The notes below the pieces were generated by a model. It was not told the origin of the DNA, ran no database searches, and was given only the letters and a program-made list of their open reading frames with translations. The translations under genes were made by a program, and so were the position numbers. Shown here one piece after another: positions 32,677-41,565 of a stretch of 47,885 nt of DNA (the first letter of the stretch is position 1; the number at the start of each line of letters is the position of its first letter). Source of the stretch: DATGFK01 sp040007395 (GTDB taxonomy: Bacteria; Chloroflexota; Anaerolineae; Aggregatilineales; UBA2796); NCBI GenBank assembly GCA_040007395.1, contig JBDTVG010000144.1, positions 1-47,885 on the forward strand, in the 5' to 3' direction.

Positions 32677-35361
32677 TCAGCTTACGTCGGCGTTACTATG
32701 TTTGCCATAGCGTTGATGCAGCGTTTCACGCAAGGCGGCATGTTGTGGCAGTACGAGATCCGGGTCTTCTTCGTAGAGCGTGCGTGCCTCAAATTGAGCA
32801 TCCTGCACCAAACGCGGGTCCATATATTCACCTAGTCGCGCCGTGCCGCCGCTTTGTCGCATCCCCAGCAGTTCGCCACAACCGCGCATTTCCCAGTCGA
32901 TCTCAGCCAACTTGAAACCGTCGTCGGTGGCTTCCATCGCGTTCAAGCGGGCGTTATCGTCATCGATCTTGTCGGCAACCAGCAAACAGTACGACTGATG
33001 ATCGCCCCGTCCCACACGCCCCCGGAACTGGTGAAGCTGCGCCAGCCCGAAGCGGTTAGCCCCTTCGATGAGCATGACGCTGGCATTCGGCACATCGATC
33101 CCCACTTCGATCACCGAAGTGGCGACGAGCACTTGCGTTTCGCCCTGACTAAAGGCATTCATCATCGTATCTTTTTCCGCCGGAGTCATGCGTCCATGCA
33201 AAAGCCCTAGCCGATACTTGGCGAAAACTTCATTTTGCAAGCGCTCGAATTCCTCAACAGCGGAGCGTACCTCGGAGAGCGTTTCGTTCTCCGAAGCCTC
33301 AACCAGCGGATAGACGATAAACGCTTGCCGTCCCCGGCTAATCTGCGCGTCGATGAAGCTGTAAGCACGTTCACGCTCGGTGGGATATACAATTTTTGTT
33401 TCGATAGGCACACGACCCGGCGGCATCTCATCCAGTATTGTCAGGTCGAGATCGGCGTACATCGTTAACGCCAACGTGCGCGGGATCGGGGTCGCTGTCA
33501 TGATCAACAGATGGGGATTCTGGCCTTTGTTCCGCAATCTGCCACGCTGTTCCACACCGAAACGATGTTGTTCGTCGATGACCGCAAAGCCAAGCCGCGC
33601 AAAGTTGACGGTATCTTCGAGCAGGGCGTGCGTGCCAATCACGATATGGATACTGCCTTCGCCCAATCCCCATAGGATGTCAGCACGTTCCTGAGCAGAG
33701 GTCGCTCCGGTCAGCAGCTTGATATTGACGGCATCGCCACCCGGCATGGCCTCAAACAAACGACTAATACCCCGATAATGCTGCTCTGCCAGAATACTTG
33801 TGGGAGCCATCAGCGCGGCCTGATGCTCGTTGGCGACAGCGATAGCCATTGCTAGCGCCGCTACCACCGTTTTACCCGCCCCAACATCGCCTTGCAACAA
33901 GCGGTTGGTCGGGACAGTTTTCGCCATGTCCTCGCGAATCGCCTGCACAGCGCGACTTTGCGCCCCGGTCAAGGTATAGGGCAGTGTCGTGATTACCGAG
34001 TCTAACCAGGCATCGTCTACTGCGATACTGTCACAAGGGGCGGCCTGCCATTCACGGCGATTCCGCAGCACGCCCAGTTGCAAAAGGATCAGCTCATCGA
34101 AGGCCAAACGGCGGCGGGCGGTTTCCAATGTCTCCATCGAAGTCGGGAAGTGGACTTGCTGAATTGCCCAACCGAGTTCGGGTAAATCGGTGCGTTCCAG
34201 TACCGCGTCGGGCATGTAGTCCGGCAACTGATTCGCCCATTGCTCAATGGCGGCGCGGGCAAACTTACGCATGTTATGCGCCGAAAGCCCTTTGGTCAAC
34301 GGGTAAACAGGGACAATGGCCCGCGTATGCAGTGCTTCACGTTCGAGCAGTTCCCATTCAGGATTGCTCATGGTAACTTGACCCCGGAATAGATCGGTTT
34401 TTCCGCTAAAGACAACCTGCAAGCCACGTTCGAGTTTGCTGCGTAAGTACGGTTGCCCGAAGAAGCTCGCCGTCAAAACGCCGGTGCCATCGTCAATCGT
34501 GACATTCAGAATGTCGATGTTGCGCTTGCCTTTGATCACGACGTTGTTCCGCACTGTACCAATCACGGTCAGCGTTTGACCGGGGCGCACGCGGCTGAGT
34601 GGCAGCAGTTGGGTGTAGTCGTCATAGCGGCGCGGAAAAAGATATAGCAAATCTTCAACGGTTGTTACGCCGAGTTGTTCCAGTGTTTCCGCCGTTTTTG
34701 GTCCAACACCGATAACCGAAGAGACTGACCCTTTGATCGCCCGTAGGGTATCCGCATCGCGGCGCATATCCCGCGATCCACGCTTGCGCGATTGGCGGCT
34801 GGGTCGGGCAGGCTGCTGGCGTGGAGCGTCTAGTACTTCGATTTCGGAAGCAGGCTCACGGTTTGTGTACCGTTCAGTTTCGCTGTCCCGTTCTTTCACT
34901 GGCATGTCTATAGGGGCGGGTTTGGCGGCCTCAACGACAGGCGGCGGTATTCGATCCCGCTGATCTCGCTTCGGCGGCGGCTCAGAATCTTGACGCTGCG
35001 GACGCGGTTCATCGCGACGCGGTGGACGTGGCGGCGGGGTGGGCGCAGCAGGCGGCAACGGCGTTTCGATGGCACGCGGCGCGATCCCCGCAGGGGGCGG
35101 GATGCGTCCCGTGATGCGTCCTAAAATGTGCTTGATCGCTTCGTGGCGCTCGTCTGACGAACCGTTATCCGCATAAGCATTTAGCAGGCCAACCAATTCC
35201 TCGATCAGCAAATGGTGTTCGGGTTTCTTGGCTTGTGTATGGGCTTCAGCCGCCCAATGCGCTGCAAATGACTTTAACCCACCAATAACGGCTTTGTCTT
35301 CGTAGCCCGTGTTCTGCTCTAACTTTAAGATCTTGACCAGTGTCTCAAGTGCTGATGGCAT
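32677..35361 (-). CDS. recG: ATP-dependent DNA helicase RecG with N-terminal extension
   Basis: RecG remodels stalled replication forks and branched DNA. After about 215 residues the standard protein begins: a wedge/OB domain (TVIGTVRNNVVIKG), Walker A LLQGDVGAGKT, DEQH in VIDEQHRFG, TATPIPRTLALTMYADLD and QFRGRVGRGDHQSYCLL. The extension has a helical part (1-90) and a Pro/Arg-rich low-complexity stretch (about 88-205), lengthening the protein to 894 from the usual 680-700. A helix-hairpin-helix-like SVIGVGPKTAETLEQLGV (218-235) opens the wedge region. No ribosome site is visible at the ATG. Confidence 0.96.
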   Translation of the reverse strand: MPSALETLVKILKLEQNTGYEDKAVIGGLKSFAAHWAAEAHTQAKKPEHHLLIEELVGLLNAYADNGSSDERHEAIKHILGRITGRIPPPAGIAPRAIETPLPPAAPTPPPRPPRRDEPRPQRQDSEPPPKRDQRDRIPPPVVEAAKPAPIDMPVKERDSETERYTNREPASEIEVLDAPRQQPARPSRQSRKRGSRDMRRDADTLRAIKGSVSSVIGVGPKTAETLEQLGVTTVEDLLYLFPRRYDDYTQLLPLSRVRPGQTLTVIGTVRNNVVIKGKRNIDILNVTIDDGTGVLTASFFGQPYLRSKLERGLQVVFSGKTDLFRGQVTMSNPEWELLEREALHTRAIVPVYPLTKGLSAHNMRKFARAAIEQWANQLPDYMPDAVLERTDLPELGWAIQQVHFPTSMETLETARRRLAFDELILLQLGVLRNRREWQAAPCDSIAVDDAWLDSVITTLPYTLTGAQSRAVQAIREDMAKTVPTNRLLQGDVGAGKTVVAALAMAIAVANEHQAALMAPTSILAEQHYRGISRLFEAMPGGDAVNIKLLTGATSAQERADILWGLGEGSIHIVIGTHALLEDTVNFARLGFAVIDEQHRFGVEQRGRLRNKGQNPHLLIMTATPIPRTLALTMYADLDLTILDEMPPGRVPIETKIVYPTERERAYSFIDAQISRGRQAFIVYPLVEASENETLSEVRSAVEEFERLQNEVFAKYRLGLLHGRMTPAEKDTMMNAFSQGETQVLVATSVIEVGIDVPNASVMLIEGANRFGLAQLHQFRGRVGRGDHQSYCLLVADKIDDDNARLNAMEATDDGFKLAEIDWEMRGCGELLGMRQSGGTARLGEYMDPRLVQDAQFEARTLYEEDPDLVLPQHAALRETLHQRYGKHSNADVS

Positions 35362-35386
35362 GTTTGTGACTTTGTGTTATTTTACA

Positions 35387-36226
35387 CTATTTTCTGACGG
35401 TTGAAATTCCCAGTGCGTTCGGCCCGACATGCGTACCGAGAGCCGTTGTGATGTCTGCAATAATCGAATCCGCCGGAGCAATATCCTGCAAGCGAGCCAA
35501 TAATGCCTTAGCGCTCTCTGCATCGTTGGCGTGCAGTACGGCTAACCGTTCCAATGGAGCTTGAGCGTGCGCCAGATCGACAATGCTCTGAACCGCTTTG
35601 TTCATGGTGCGGGTGCGTTGTAGGGTGGTAACGACTCCCTCTTTAACCTCGATGATCGGCTTGATTTGTAATAGGGTGCCGATACTTGCGACCAAAGTAC
35701 TTACTCGCCCACTGCGCCGCAGATATTCAAGCGTATCAATGGCGGCATAGAGCTTGACGCGCTGTTGTGCACTGGTCGCAGCGGCAATCACTTCTTCTGG
35801 CCCCGCGCCACGTTCGGCAGCCTCGGCAGCCGCTATCACTATCCAGCCCATGCTCATCGTTACCTGCCCGCTGTCGATAACCGTAACCCGTGCCGGATCG
35901 AAATGTTCAGCGGCGAGTCTTATTGTATTATAGATGCTGCTTAGGTGAGATGCCACTGCAAAAGCGACCACATGTTCGGCTGTCTCTAACTGCTGCGCGA
36001 TCACTTCTTGGGCGGTTCCGGGCGCAAAAGCTGCCGTTTTGGGCAGCCCTTTACCCGCTGCCAACCGCTTATAGAATTCCGACTTGGGCAAGGCTTTCCC
36101 GTCATCAATAAAGCTTTCGTCGTCAAAGTTGACATAGGGGTACAGCAGGCGAATATCCCAACGGGCGACCCACTCCGGCGGCAAATCGCAAGTGCTATCG
36201 GCAACAATCTTGACCCGCACACTCAT
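35387..36226 (-). CDS. DegV family fatty-acid-binding protein (copy 2)
   Basis: The 279-residue product has DegV landmarks: VKIVADSTCDLPPEW at the start, LPKSEFYKRLAAG, SHLSSIYNT near the lipid head-group site, VTVIDSGQVTMSMGW, and LEYLRRSGRVS. DegV/FakB proteins bind a fatty acid and present it to the kinase FakA. It overlaps the upstream DegV gene by one base (TAATG). No fakA is in the window. Confidence 0.92.
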   Translation of the reverse strand: MSVRVKIVADSTCDLPPEWVARWDIRLLYPYVNFDDESFIDDGKALPKSEFYKRLAAGKGLPKTAAFAPGTAQEVIAQQLETAEHVVAFAVASHLSSIYNTIRLAAEHFDPARVTVIDSGQVTMSMGWIVIAAAEAAERGAGPEEVIAAATSAQQRVKLYAAIDTLEYLRRSGRVSTLVASIGTLLQIKPIIEVKEGVVTTLQRTRTMNKAVQSIVDLAHAQAPLERLAVLHANDAESAKALLARLQDIAPADSIIADITTALGTHVGPNALGISTVRK

Positions 36227-37116
36227 TATAGATCGTCCTCTGGGTAGTCATCATAGGCTTCGCCTTCGCTCTCACACACGATAATCCCCATCGCGTCAGG
36301 GCCGATAAACGTGCCAAGCGACGGCTTATAGACCACAATCGGAAACGCCCGCGCCGAAAATTCCAGCGCCAACCGTTCGAGCAAGGCGCGGGTCTGTTCG
36401 CTATGGTGCGTTGTATTCTGAAGGATCACAAGCTGATCTACTGAAGCAAATTCTGTGACAAACTCGATCAATTTATCGATGGCTTGTAGCTTCGTTCGCA
36501 CTTTTTCCATCGTAATGAGTTCGCCTTCCTCAATCGTTAGGAAGGGCTTGATGCCGAGCATCCCGCCGAGAATAGCTTGCGACTCACTGACCAGCCCACC
36601 CCGATACAGATAGTCCAGCGAGTCAACATAGAAAATTGCGTAGATACGGGCGGTCATGGCGCGTACTGCCCGCACAATTTCGTCGAGCGAGTCGGTTTGT
36701 TCTGCCATTTTGGCAGCAAACTCAACGAGCAGCGCCAACCCAATCGATGCCGTTTGCGAATCGAGTACCGCAATTTCGCAGCGACCCAATAGGGTTTGGG
36801 TGGCGGCTTTGGCGTTCATCCACGTTGAGTGCATCAGCCGCGATAAATGCAAAGACAGTACACGATCCGTCTCACGATTCAGTTTCGCGTAGATCTCCGC
36901 GAATTGTTCGACGCTCGGCGGAAGCAGCGTCGGAGTGGTTTTGGTTTCATTCACCTTGCGAAAAAAGCCGTCTGCCTCAAGATCGATCCCTTCGCGGTAG
37001 ACCTGAGCGCCAATCTGGATTTTGAGAGGAACAACAGTAATGTTATGGCGTTGGACGAAGGTGGGGTCGGTGAAGTGAGCAGAACTATCCGTAACAATAC
37101 GCACTTTGCTAGGCAT
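36226..37116 (-). CDS. DegV family fatty-acid-binding protein (copy 1)
   Basis: The 296-residue product shows the same plan: VRIVTDSSAHFTDP at the start, HLSRLMHSTWMNA in place of the SSIYNT region, IAVLDSQTASIGLAL, and LDYLYRGGLVSES. It is clearly diverged from the neighbouring copy (RLMHST against LSSIYNT at the lipid site), so the two probably bind different fatty acids, as FakB1 and FakB2 do in Staphylococcus. It ends in an acidic tail (YDDYPEDD). Confidence 0.92.
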   Translation of the reverse strand: MPSKVRIVTDSSAHFTDPTFVQRHNITVVPLKIQIGAQVYREGIDLEADGFFRKVNETKTTPTLLPPSVEQFAEIYAKLNRETDRVLSLHLSRLMHSTWMNAKAATQTLLGRCEIAVLDSQTASIGLALLVEFAAKMAEQTDSLDEIVRAVRAMTARIYAIFYVDSLDYLYRGGLVSESQAILGGMLGIKPFLTIEEGELITMEKVRTKLQAIDKLIEFVTEFASVDQLVILQNTTHHSEQTRALLERLALEFSARAFPIVVYKPSLGTFIGPDAMGIIVCESEGEAYDDYPEDDL

Positions 37117-37481
37117 ACAACCTCAACATTAGGCCACCAATCTTCACGCTAAATTTTATACTCAACCAGTATTTGCCAAAAAATAGTAGTGCATCGTGTG
37201 AATCCTGCGTAAGCAAACGAACACGTATAGAATGCATCAGTCTAACAAATTGCACCGCCTGATGCTAGCCTGCAAAGTTATTTTCCTCGGCCCCAACCAC
37301 GACTCTGCTATTTCGTAGTGAAGGCAGGGTGAAGAACATTTACGAGTTTTGAGAAAATATCTGAGTGGCAAGAAGCAGGCGAAGATTGATTATATTTCTA
37401 CAACTTCAGTGAAGCCGTCTGTACCAAGAAGCCACGTTATCAGGTAAGGCTATTTACTACCTATTTTCCACACGGTGTGGC
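37117..37481. other. Intergenic region between DegV and WD40 genes
   Basis: This 365-base AT-rich stretch holds no ORF with a ribosome site, no tRNA-like or strong hairpin structure, and no clear terminator for the WD40 gene. It should contain the DegV-operon promoter near 37120-37200. I see nothing further. Confidence 0.4.
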
Positions 37482-39536
37482 CTACGGCTGTCGTACTCCC
37501 CATAGACGCACCGTATTATCATCACTAGCGGAGACCAATAGTCTACCATCAGTACTAAATGCCATGCCGTTGATGGGATTGGTATGACCAAGTAAAATGT
37601 GCAGCAGTTTTCCAGTTTGCATGGAGTGAACGTACATAACAGCGAAGTTCGGCACAGCAGCGTTTGTTACAAATAGTGTTCCGTCTGGGTTGAATACCAT
37701 CCAAGAACCATCCCATTGCGCCTGAGTATCATCCGCTTTGATGTCGCTCATCAGGTTGAGATCTCTAACATTCCACTTGCGTACAAGCCAGTGGGCCGGG
37801 TCGTGACCTTGTTGGCTGGCGAGAACTTCCAATAATGTGCCGCCATCAATAAAGGCCAAAGCACTGTGAGACCTAAACGTGATTGATGGGTTGTTGGGTG
37901 AATAAAGCGTGCCTTTAGTAAGCAGCAATGAAGAAGAAATATCCCATAATTGAATGGCTCCTCGTTGTTGGCTTTCACACGCGAGTGTCGTGTGCCAACT
38001 AGTCAAAGAGAAACAACTTTTGCCTTGTATCAGCGCCAATTGCTTGCCAGTATGGGTACTCCAAACTGTCAAGGTTCCATCTGCCACGAACAACGTTTGT
38101 CCATCAGGACTGAAGCTAAGGCTGGCTACCTCAGCGTGTTTCGTTCGTTTAGATCGCCACCACAATTTTTGGGCTGATACATTCCAGATTTCAAGGTCAT
38201 CCCCAGCCGCAGCGAGTAATTTTCCATCGGGACTAAACGCCAAGGAACGAATAGATGATGTGCTTTTAAAGACAGTAAGTTGTTTATAAGTGGCAACATC
38301 CCAGAGCCGAATGGAACGGTCGGTTCCGCCGGATGCAAGCAGTGTGGTATCTGGGTTAAATGCAACACTAAGGACAGAACCGCTATGTCCTTGACTTTGC
38401 TGAGCCAGTTCCGCACCACTTCCAAGCGCCCATATACGTACCGTGTTCAGGTTGTCTATCGTTACAAGTCGCGAGCCATCAGGGTTAAAAGCTAACGCGG
38501 TCGTGTGGGCTTGTCTATCACCGATATGCGTGGGGTAGGGCGGTTTGGAAGAATCCAATTCTAGGTCAGTATGCTTCAGAGCGTCAACAATAGGCCACAC
38601 ATTTATGCCACCATTGGTATTGCCTGACAGGATGAACTTACCGTTTGGGCTAAAAGCCAACGCTTCATTGCCATAGAAAACGGCTCCCCTTGGGTCAGGG
38701 ATGCGAGGATTAACTTTTGCTTGGCGAAGCACATCTTCTATATTCCATAGCCGCACCATGCTATCGCCCTCAGTCGCTAGCAGCTTGCTATCAGGACTGA
38801 AAGCCACTTTGAAAACCCCGGTGCCTGCCGCAGGCAATTCGGCAAGCTGCTTTCCGGTTTGAACAGCCCATAGTTGGGCATACCCACCGAAATCAGCTTC
38901 CGCTAGCAGTTTACCATCTGGACTAAAGGCAATATCACGGGCATCCGTACCTTGAAAGAAAGGCAATTCCTGCTTTGTTTTTGTGTTCCAGAAATAGATT
39001 CGAGAACCTTCACTATGTTGATTGTCGTGGGCAAGAAGTGTTCCATCTGGGCTGAAAGCCACACTCCCAGAAGACCACGAATTGGGTGCTGTCAGGGTTC
39101 CCTCTTCTGGCATTCCCGTGTGCAATACGTTTATTTTCCAGACATGCGTTGTAGATAGTGTGTCGCTTGCAGCAAGCAAACTGCCATCTGGACTGAACGC
39201 TACCTTCATAAAATAAGCACTGGGTTGGCCTTGAAGCAGCAAAGGTTTTTGAGAAAACCTTTGGGCATCATAAACCCATACTCCCAGCGAACTGCTTGCG
39301 GCAATAAGTTTCCCGTCAGATGACCACGCCACATCCGTGAGGGAACCTTGTCCCAACACAGCAAGCGTTTCTAATTGAGCAATATTGTTTGGGCCAATTG
39401 TCTCAAGCTTATCTTGCGCCCACAGGGAAGGGGGGAATATAAGTAACAAAGCGAGCAAAGCCATCGCTAAAATTATCTGCAAAAGATAGGATAAAGATAT
39501 TTTGGTTAAAAATCTGCCCTGTCGCTTGTGTAGCAT
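37482..39536 (-). CDS. Exported WD40-repeat protein (14 repeats)
   Basis: A basic N-terminus and a hydrophobic segment (about 15-40, ending LWAQ) mark a signal peptide or anchor. The rest is a run of WD40 repeats with FSPDGxLLA and a closing VRLWD-type strand. I count fourteen closing strands, the last being VRLWGV at the C-terminus, which would make two seven-bladed propellers. WD40 proteins are scaffolds; no enzymatic domain is attached. The DNA is more AT-rich than recG or etf, suggesting separate acquisition. Confidence 0.88.
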   Translation of the reverse strand: MLHKRQGRFLTKISLSYLLQIILAMALLALLLIFPPSLWAQDKLETIGPNNIAQLETLAVLGQGSLTDVAWSSDGKLIAASSSLGVWVYDAQRFSQKPLLLQGQPSAYFMKVAFSPDGSLLAASDTLSTTHVWKINVLHTGMPEEGTLTAPNSWSSGSVAFSPDGTLLAHDNQHSEGSRIYFWNTKTKQELPFFQGTDARDIAFSPDGKLLAEADFGGYAQLWAVQTGKQLAELPAAGTGVFKVAFSPDSKLLATEGDSMVRLWNIEDVLRQAKVNPRIPDPRGAVFYGNEALAFSPNGKFILSGNTNGGINVWPIVDALKHTDLELDSSKPPYPTHIGDRQAHTTALAFNPDGSRLVTIDNLNTVRIWALGSGAELAQQSQGHSGSVLSVAFNPDTTLLASGGTDRSIRLWDVATYKQLTVFKSTSSIRSLAFSPDGKLLAAAGDDLEIWNVSAQKLWWRSKRTKHAEVASLSFSPDGQTLFVADGTLTVWSTHTGKQLALIQGKSCFSLTSWHTTLACESQQRGAIQLWDISSSLLLTKGTLYSPNNPSITFRSHSALAFIDGGTLLEVLASQQGHDPAHWLVRKWNVRDLNLMSDIKADDTQAQWDGSWMVFNPDGTLFVTNAAVPNFAVMYVHSMQTGKLLHILLGHTNPINGMAFSTDGRLLVSASDDNTVRLWGVRQP

Positions 39537-39567
39537 ATGTTTTCAATAACCTAATGGGGATGAAGAA

Positions 39568-39960
39568 TTACACGGCAACCCGCAACACGGCGGCACGTTT
39601 AGCCAATTCCGTGAGAGCATCTTCAAGAGTAGCGGCAAAGAAAAAAGCGCTATTTCCTCGCCCTAGTACTCGCATGAAAGCAGTAATCGTCTGGCGGAGA
39701 AAATCGTTGGCTCCAACTAACGCGGTTGACCGAATGTTGTGGTGAAAGTCGCGGATGATGCCACGCATACGCCACGCGCTAAGGTTAAGTGGCACACCAC
39801 CATGAATTACGATGATCATATCCACCGGATGAGAAACGGTATCTATCAAGGTGTTGATTTGTGCGACTGCCGCCGCGAACGCTTCCCAATCCCACGGCTT
39901 TTCGTACAGGAGGTAGATTATTGTTTTTTCGGTGTTAGCCCATTGTGAGACAACTGGCAC
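39568..39960 (-). CDS. Hypothetical protein with possible SpoIIAA/STAS-like fold
   Basis: The 130-residue product has no signal or membrane segment. The pattern (TIIYLLYEKPWDWEAFAAAVAQINTLID...VDMIIVIHGGVPLN...LVGANDFLRQTITAF) resembles SpoIIAA-like or STAS alpha/beta domains. No conserved phospho-serine motif is certain. I choose GTG at 39960 because AGGAAA lies seven bases upstream and a TATAAT box lies about 45 bases upstream; the frame extends 16 codons further to a TTG without a ribosome site. Confidence 0.6.
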   Translation of the reverse strand: MPVVSQWANTEKTIIYLLYEKPWDWEAFAAAVAQINTLIDTVSHPVDMIIVIHGGVPLNLSAWRMRGIIRDFHHNIRSTALVGANDFLRQTITAFMRVLGRGNSAFFFAATLEDALTELAKRAAVLRVAV

Positions 39961-40034
39961 GCTTGAGTTTCCTATGAGTTGCAGCCTATATCCTAACGCT
40001 GCTACCAATTATAATCACAATTTATGAAGATGCG

Positions 40035-40928
40035 TTAAGAAAATACAGGAGTTTGTCGCCGTTCGCGCATTTCCGCTTCAATACACAGCAGCCGCTGCTT
40101 CCACTCGATTCCCCATTTGTAGCCTGCCAAAGTCCCGTCCTGCCGGATGGCACGGTGACAAGGGATGGCGATTGCTAACTGGTTATGGGAGCAGGCGTTA
40201 GCCACTGCCCTTACCGCATGGGGCTTGCCAATGCGGGCAGCTAGCTCTGAATACGTGATCGTTTCGCCCGGTTCGACCTTTTGAAGTTCCGCCCAGACCT
40301 CACGCTGGAAGGTCGTCCCTTCGAGAATGTCCAGCGGCGGGCAAAAGTCTGCACCAGTTCGCGTGTCCAGATAAGTGACGAGTTGGTTGGCATATACTTG
40401 CACAGCTTCTGGGTTTTCGTCAAGATCCGCTTGCGGATAATCGCTGCGGAGGAGAGAAACCTCCTCAGCAAGCCTGTCGGCAGAGGGGTTAGCACCGCAA
40501 ATCCGCAGCGAAGACATACCACGCCTAGTCGCCGCCATCAGAACAATACCAACTTGCGTTTCAAAGAACCCAAAGTCAATATGGACACCTGCCCCACGAC
40601 GGCGAACTTCGCCGGGTGTCAGGCCAGAACGGGCAACAACCGCATCGTGCAAGCGACCGGGGCTGGCAAAGCCAGACCGTGTGGAAGCCGACAGGACATC
40701 TGTGCCTTCCATCAACAGCCGCCGCGCACAATCCCACTGGCAGTCACGAAAGTAGCGAGCCGGACTGGTCAGGTATTTATCACGGAAACGGCGTTCAGTC
40801 TGTCGGCGGCTCCAAGGAGCGAGTTCTATGAACTGGTCTACATCCAACCGTTCTAAACCGTCGTCGGCCTGCTTACGGATTGCCCCGGCTAACTGCTCCA
40901 GAATGTGAGCTTCAGCGGACTCCACCAT
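40035..40928 (-). CDS. Ada-like AraC HTH fused to O6-alkylguanine-DNA methyltransferase
   Basis: Residues 20-110 form an AraC-type helix-turn-helix domain, and residues 115-290 an alkyltransferase with catalytic C257 in AIPCHRAI and GETITYSELAARIGKPHAVRAV before it. The N-terminal Ada zinc domain, whose cysteine takes methyl groups from phosphotriesters, is absent: the protein starts directly with the HTH. It can repair O6-methylguanine but would need another signal to act as a regulator. GGAGG lies upstream of the ATG. Confidence 0.9.
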   Translation of the reverse strand: MVESAEAHILEQLAGAIRKQADDGLERLDVDQFIELAPWSRRQTERRFRDKYLTSPARYFRDCQWDCARRLLMEGTDVLSASTRSGFASPGRLHDAVVARSGLTPGEVRRRGAGVHIDFGFFETQVGIVLMAATRRGMSSLRICGANPSADRLAEEVSLLRSDYPQADLDENPEAVQVYANQLVTYLDTRTGADFCPPLDILEGTTFQREVWAELQKVEPGETITYSELAARIGKPHAVRAVANACSHNQLAIAIPCHRAIRQDGTLAGYKWGIEWKQRLLCIEAEMRERRQTPVFS

Positions 40929-41399
40929 ATCGGCATTTCCTCCCCATATCCAGCAACCATTCCCCAGATAACTTGGCCTTGCAACGGTATCACTGCAAGA
41001 TTGTCTATCGGAGTAGGGTACACCAACTAGAACAAGTATACCACCCGCTGTGCGACATTGTTATAGGGTTAGGTGTGAAACTCAGGGCGTGTGCAAAATC
41101 AATAGTATTCATGAATTTACCTCACTCCCTACCGAAAGTAGACTGGTTTCAAGTCCCTCTCTACGTAGTGCGGGTACGGCGTAGGGTTTGTCATTTAGGG
41201 TAAGGACAACGGCTTTGCACGCGCCCAGCCCAAGTCGCCCGTTGAGTTTGCATATTTATGTGTTGTGAGTTATGTTTAGTCTCAAGGTCTGGTAATTTAC
41301 TATCCAGATCTACTCAGAAGCGCAAAAATTAGTGAAGACTTATACCCGCGAGTGGTAAGGTTATTTCACTATTTGTTGGTGACGGAAAACCCGTTCGGT
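40929..41399. other. Intergenic region before the SRP RNA
   Basis: This 471-base region separates the divergent ada-like gene from the SRP RNA. It contains an imperfect 8-bp inverted repeat AGGTCTGG/CCAGATCT (41285-41311) and AT-rich stretches near 41240-41390 that may hold the SRP RNA promoter, though no good -35/-10 pair is visible. A GGTTTCAAGTCC string near 41146 resembles a tRNA T-loop by chance. Confidence 0.4.
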
Positions 41400-41541
41400 G
41401 GGTTTGTCAGCAAAGCGGATGAGGCCGGGTCCTGCACGGCAGGGCTTCCGAACCGCGCCAGGTCCGAAAGGAAGCACCGCTAAGGAAATCCCCCTGGGTG
41501 TTGTAGGGGTGCCCGGTCTCCTCCGCTTTGCCGACAAACCC
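41400..41541 (+). ncRNA. ffs: Signal recognition particle RNA (small bacterial type)
   Basis: The domain IV signature CCAGGTCCGAAAGGAAGCA is present, with GNRA tetraloop GAAA at 41466-41469, the asymmetric AAGGAAGCA strand and the GCTAAGG that follows. Flanking strands pair: CAGGG with CCCTG, CCTGCA with TGTAGG, CCGGG (41425-41429) with CCCGG (41512-41516). The stem then continues outwards almost without interruption to GGGTTTGTC (41400-41408) and GACAAACCC (41533-41541), making a rod of about 142 bases. Mature ends are uncertain and may lie inside the outer stem. It binds Ffh to target membrane proteins. Confidence 0.93.
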
Positions 41542-41565
41542 AGAGCTTTTGAGAGGTGTGCGTTC

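Noticed and set aside
41140..41160. tRNA T-loop-like string GGTTTCAAGTCC.
   Set aside because: No matching D-arm, anticodon arm or acceptor stem lies around it.
41398..41565. N-terminal 56-residue extension of the DUF348-G5-3D reading frame.
   Set aside because: It overlaps the SRP RNA and gives an atypical basic sequence; GTG 41566 with GAGAGG upstream is a better start.
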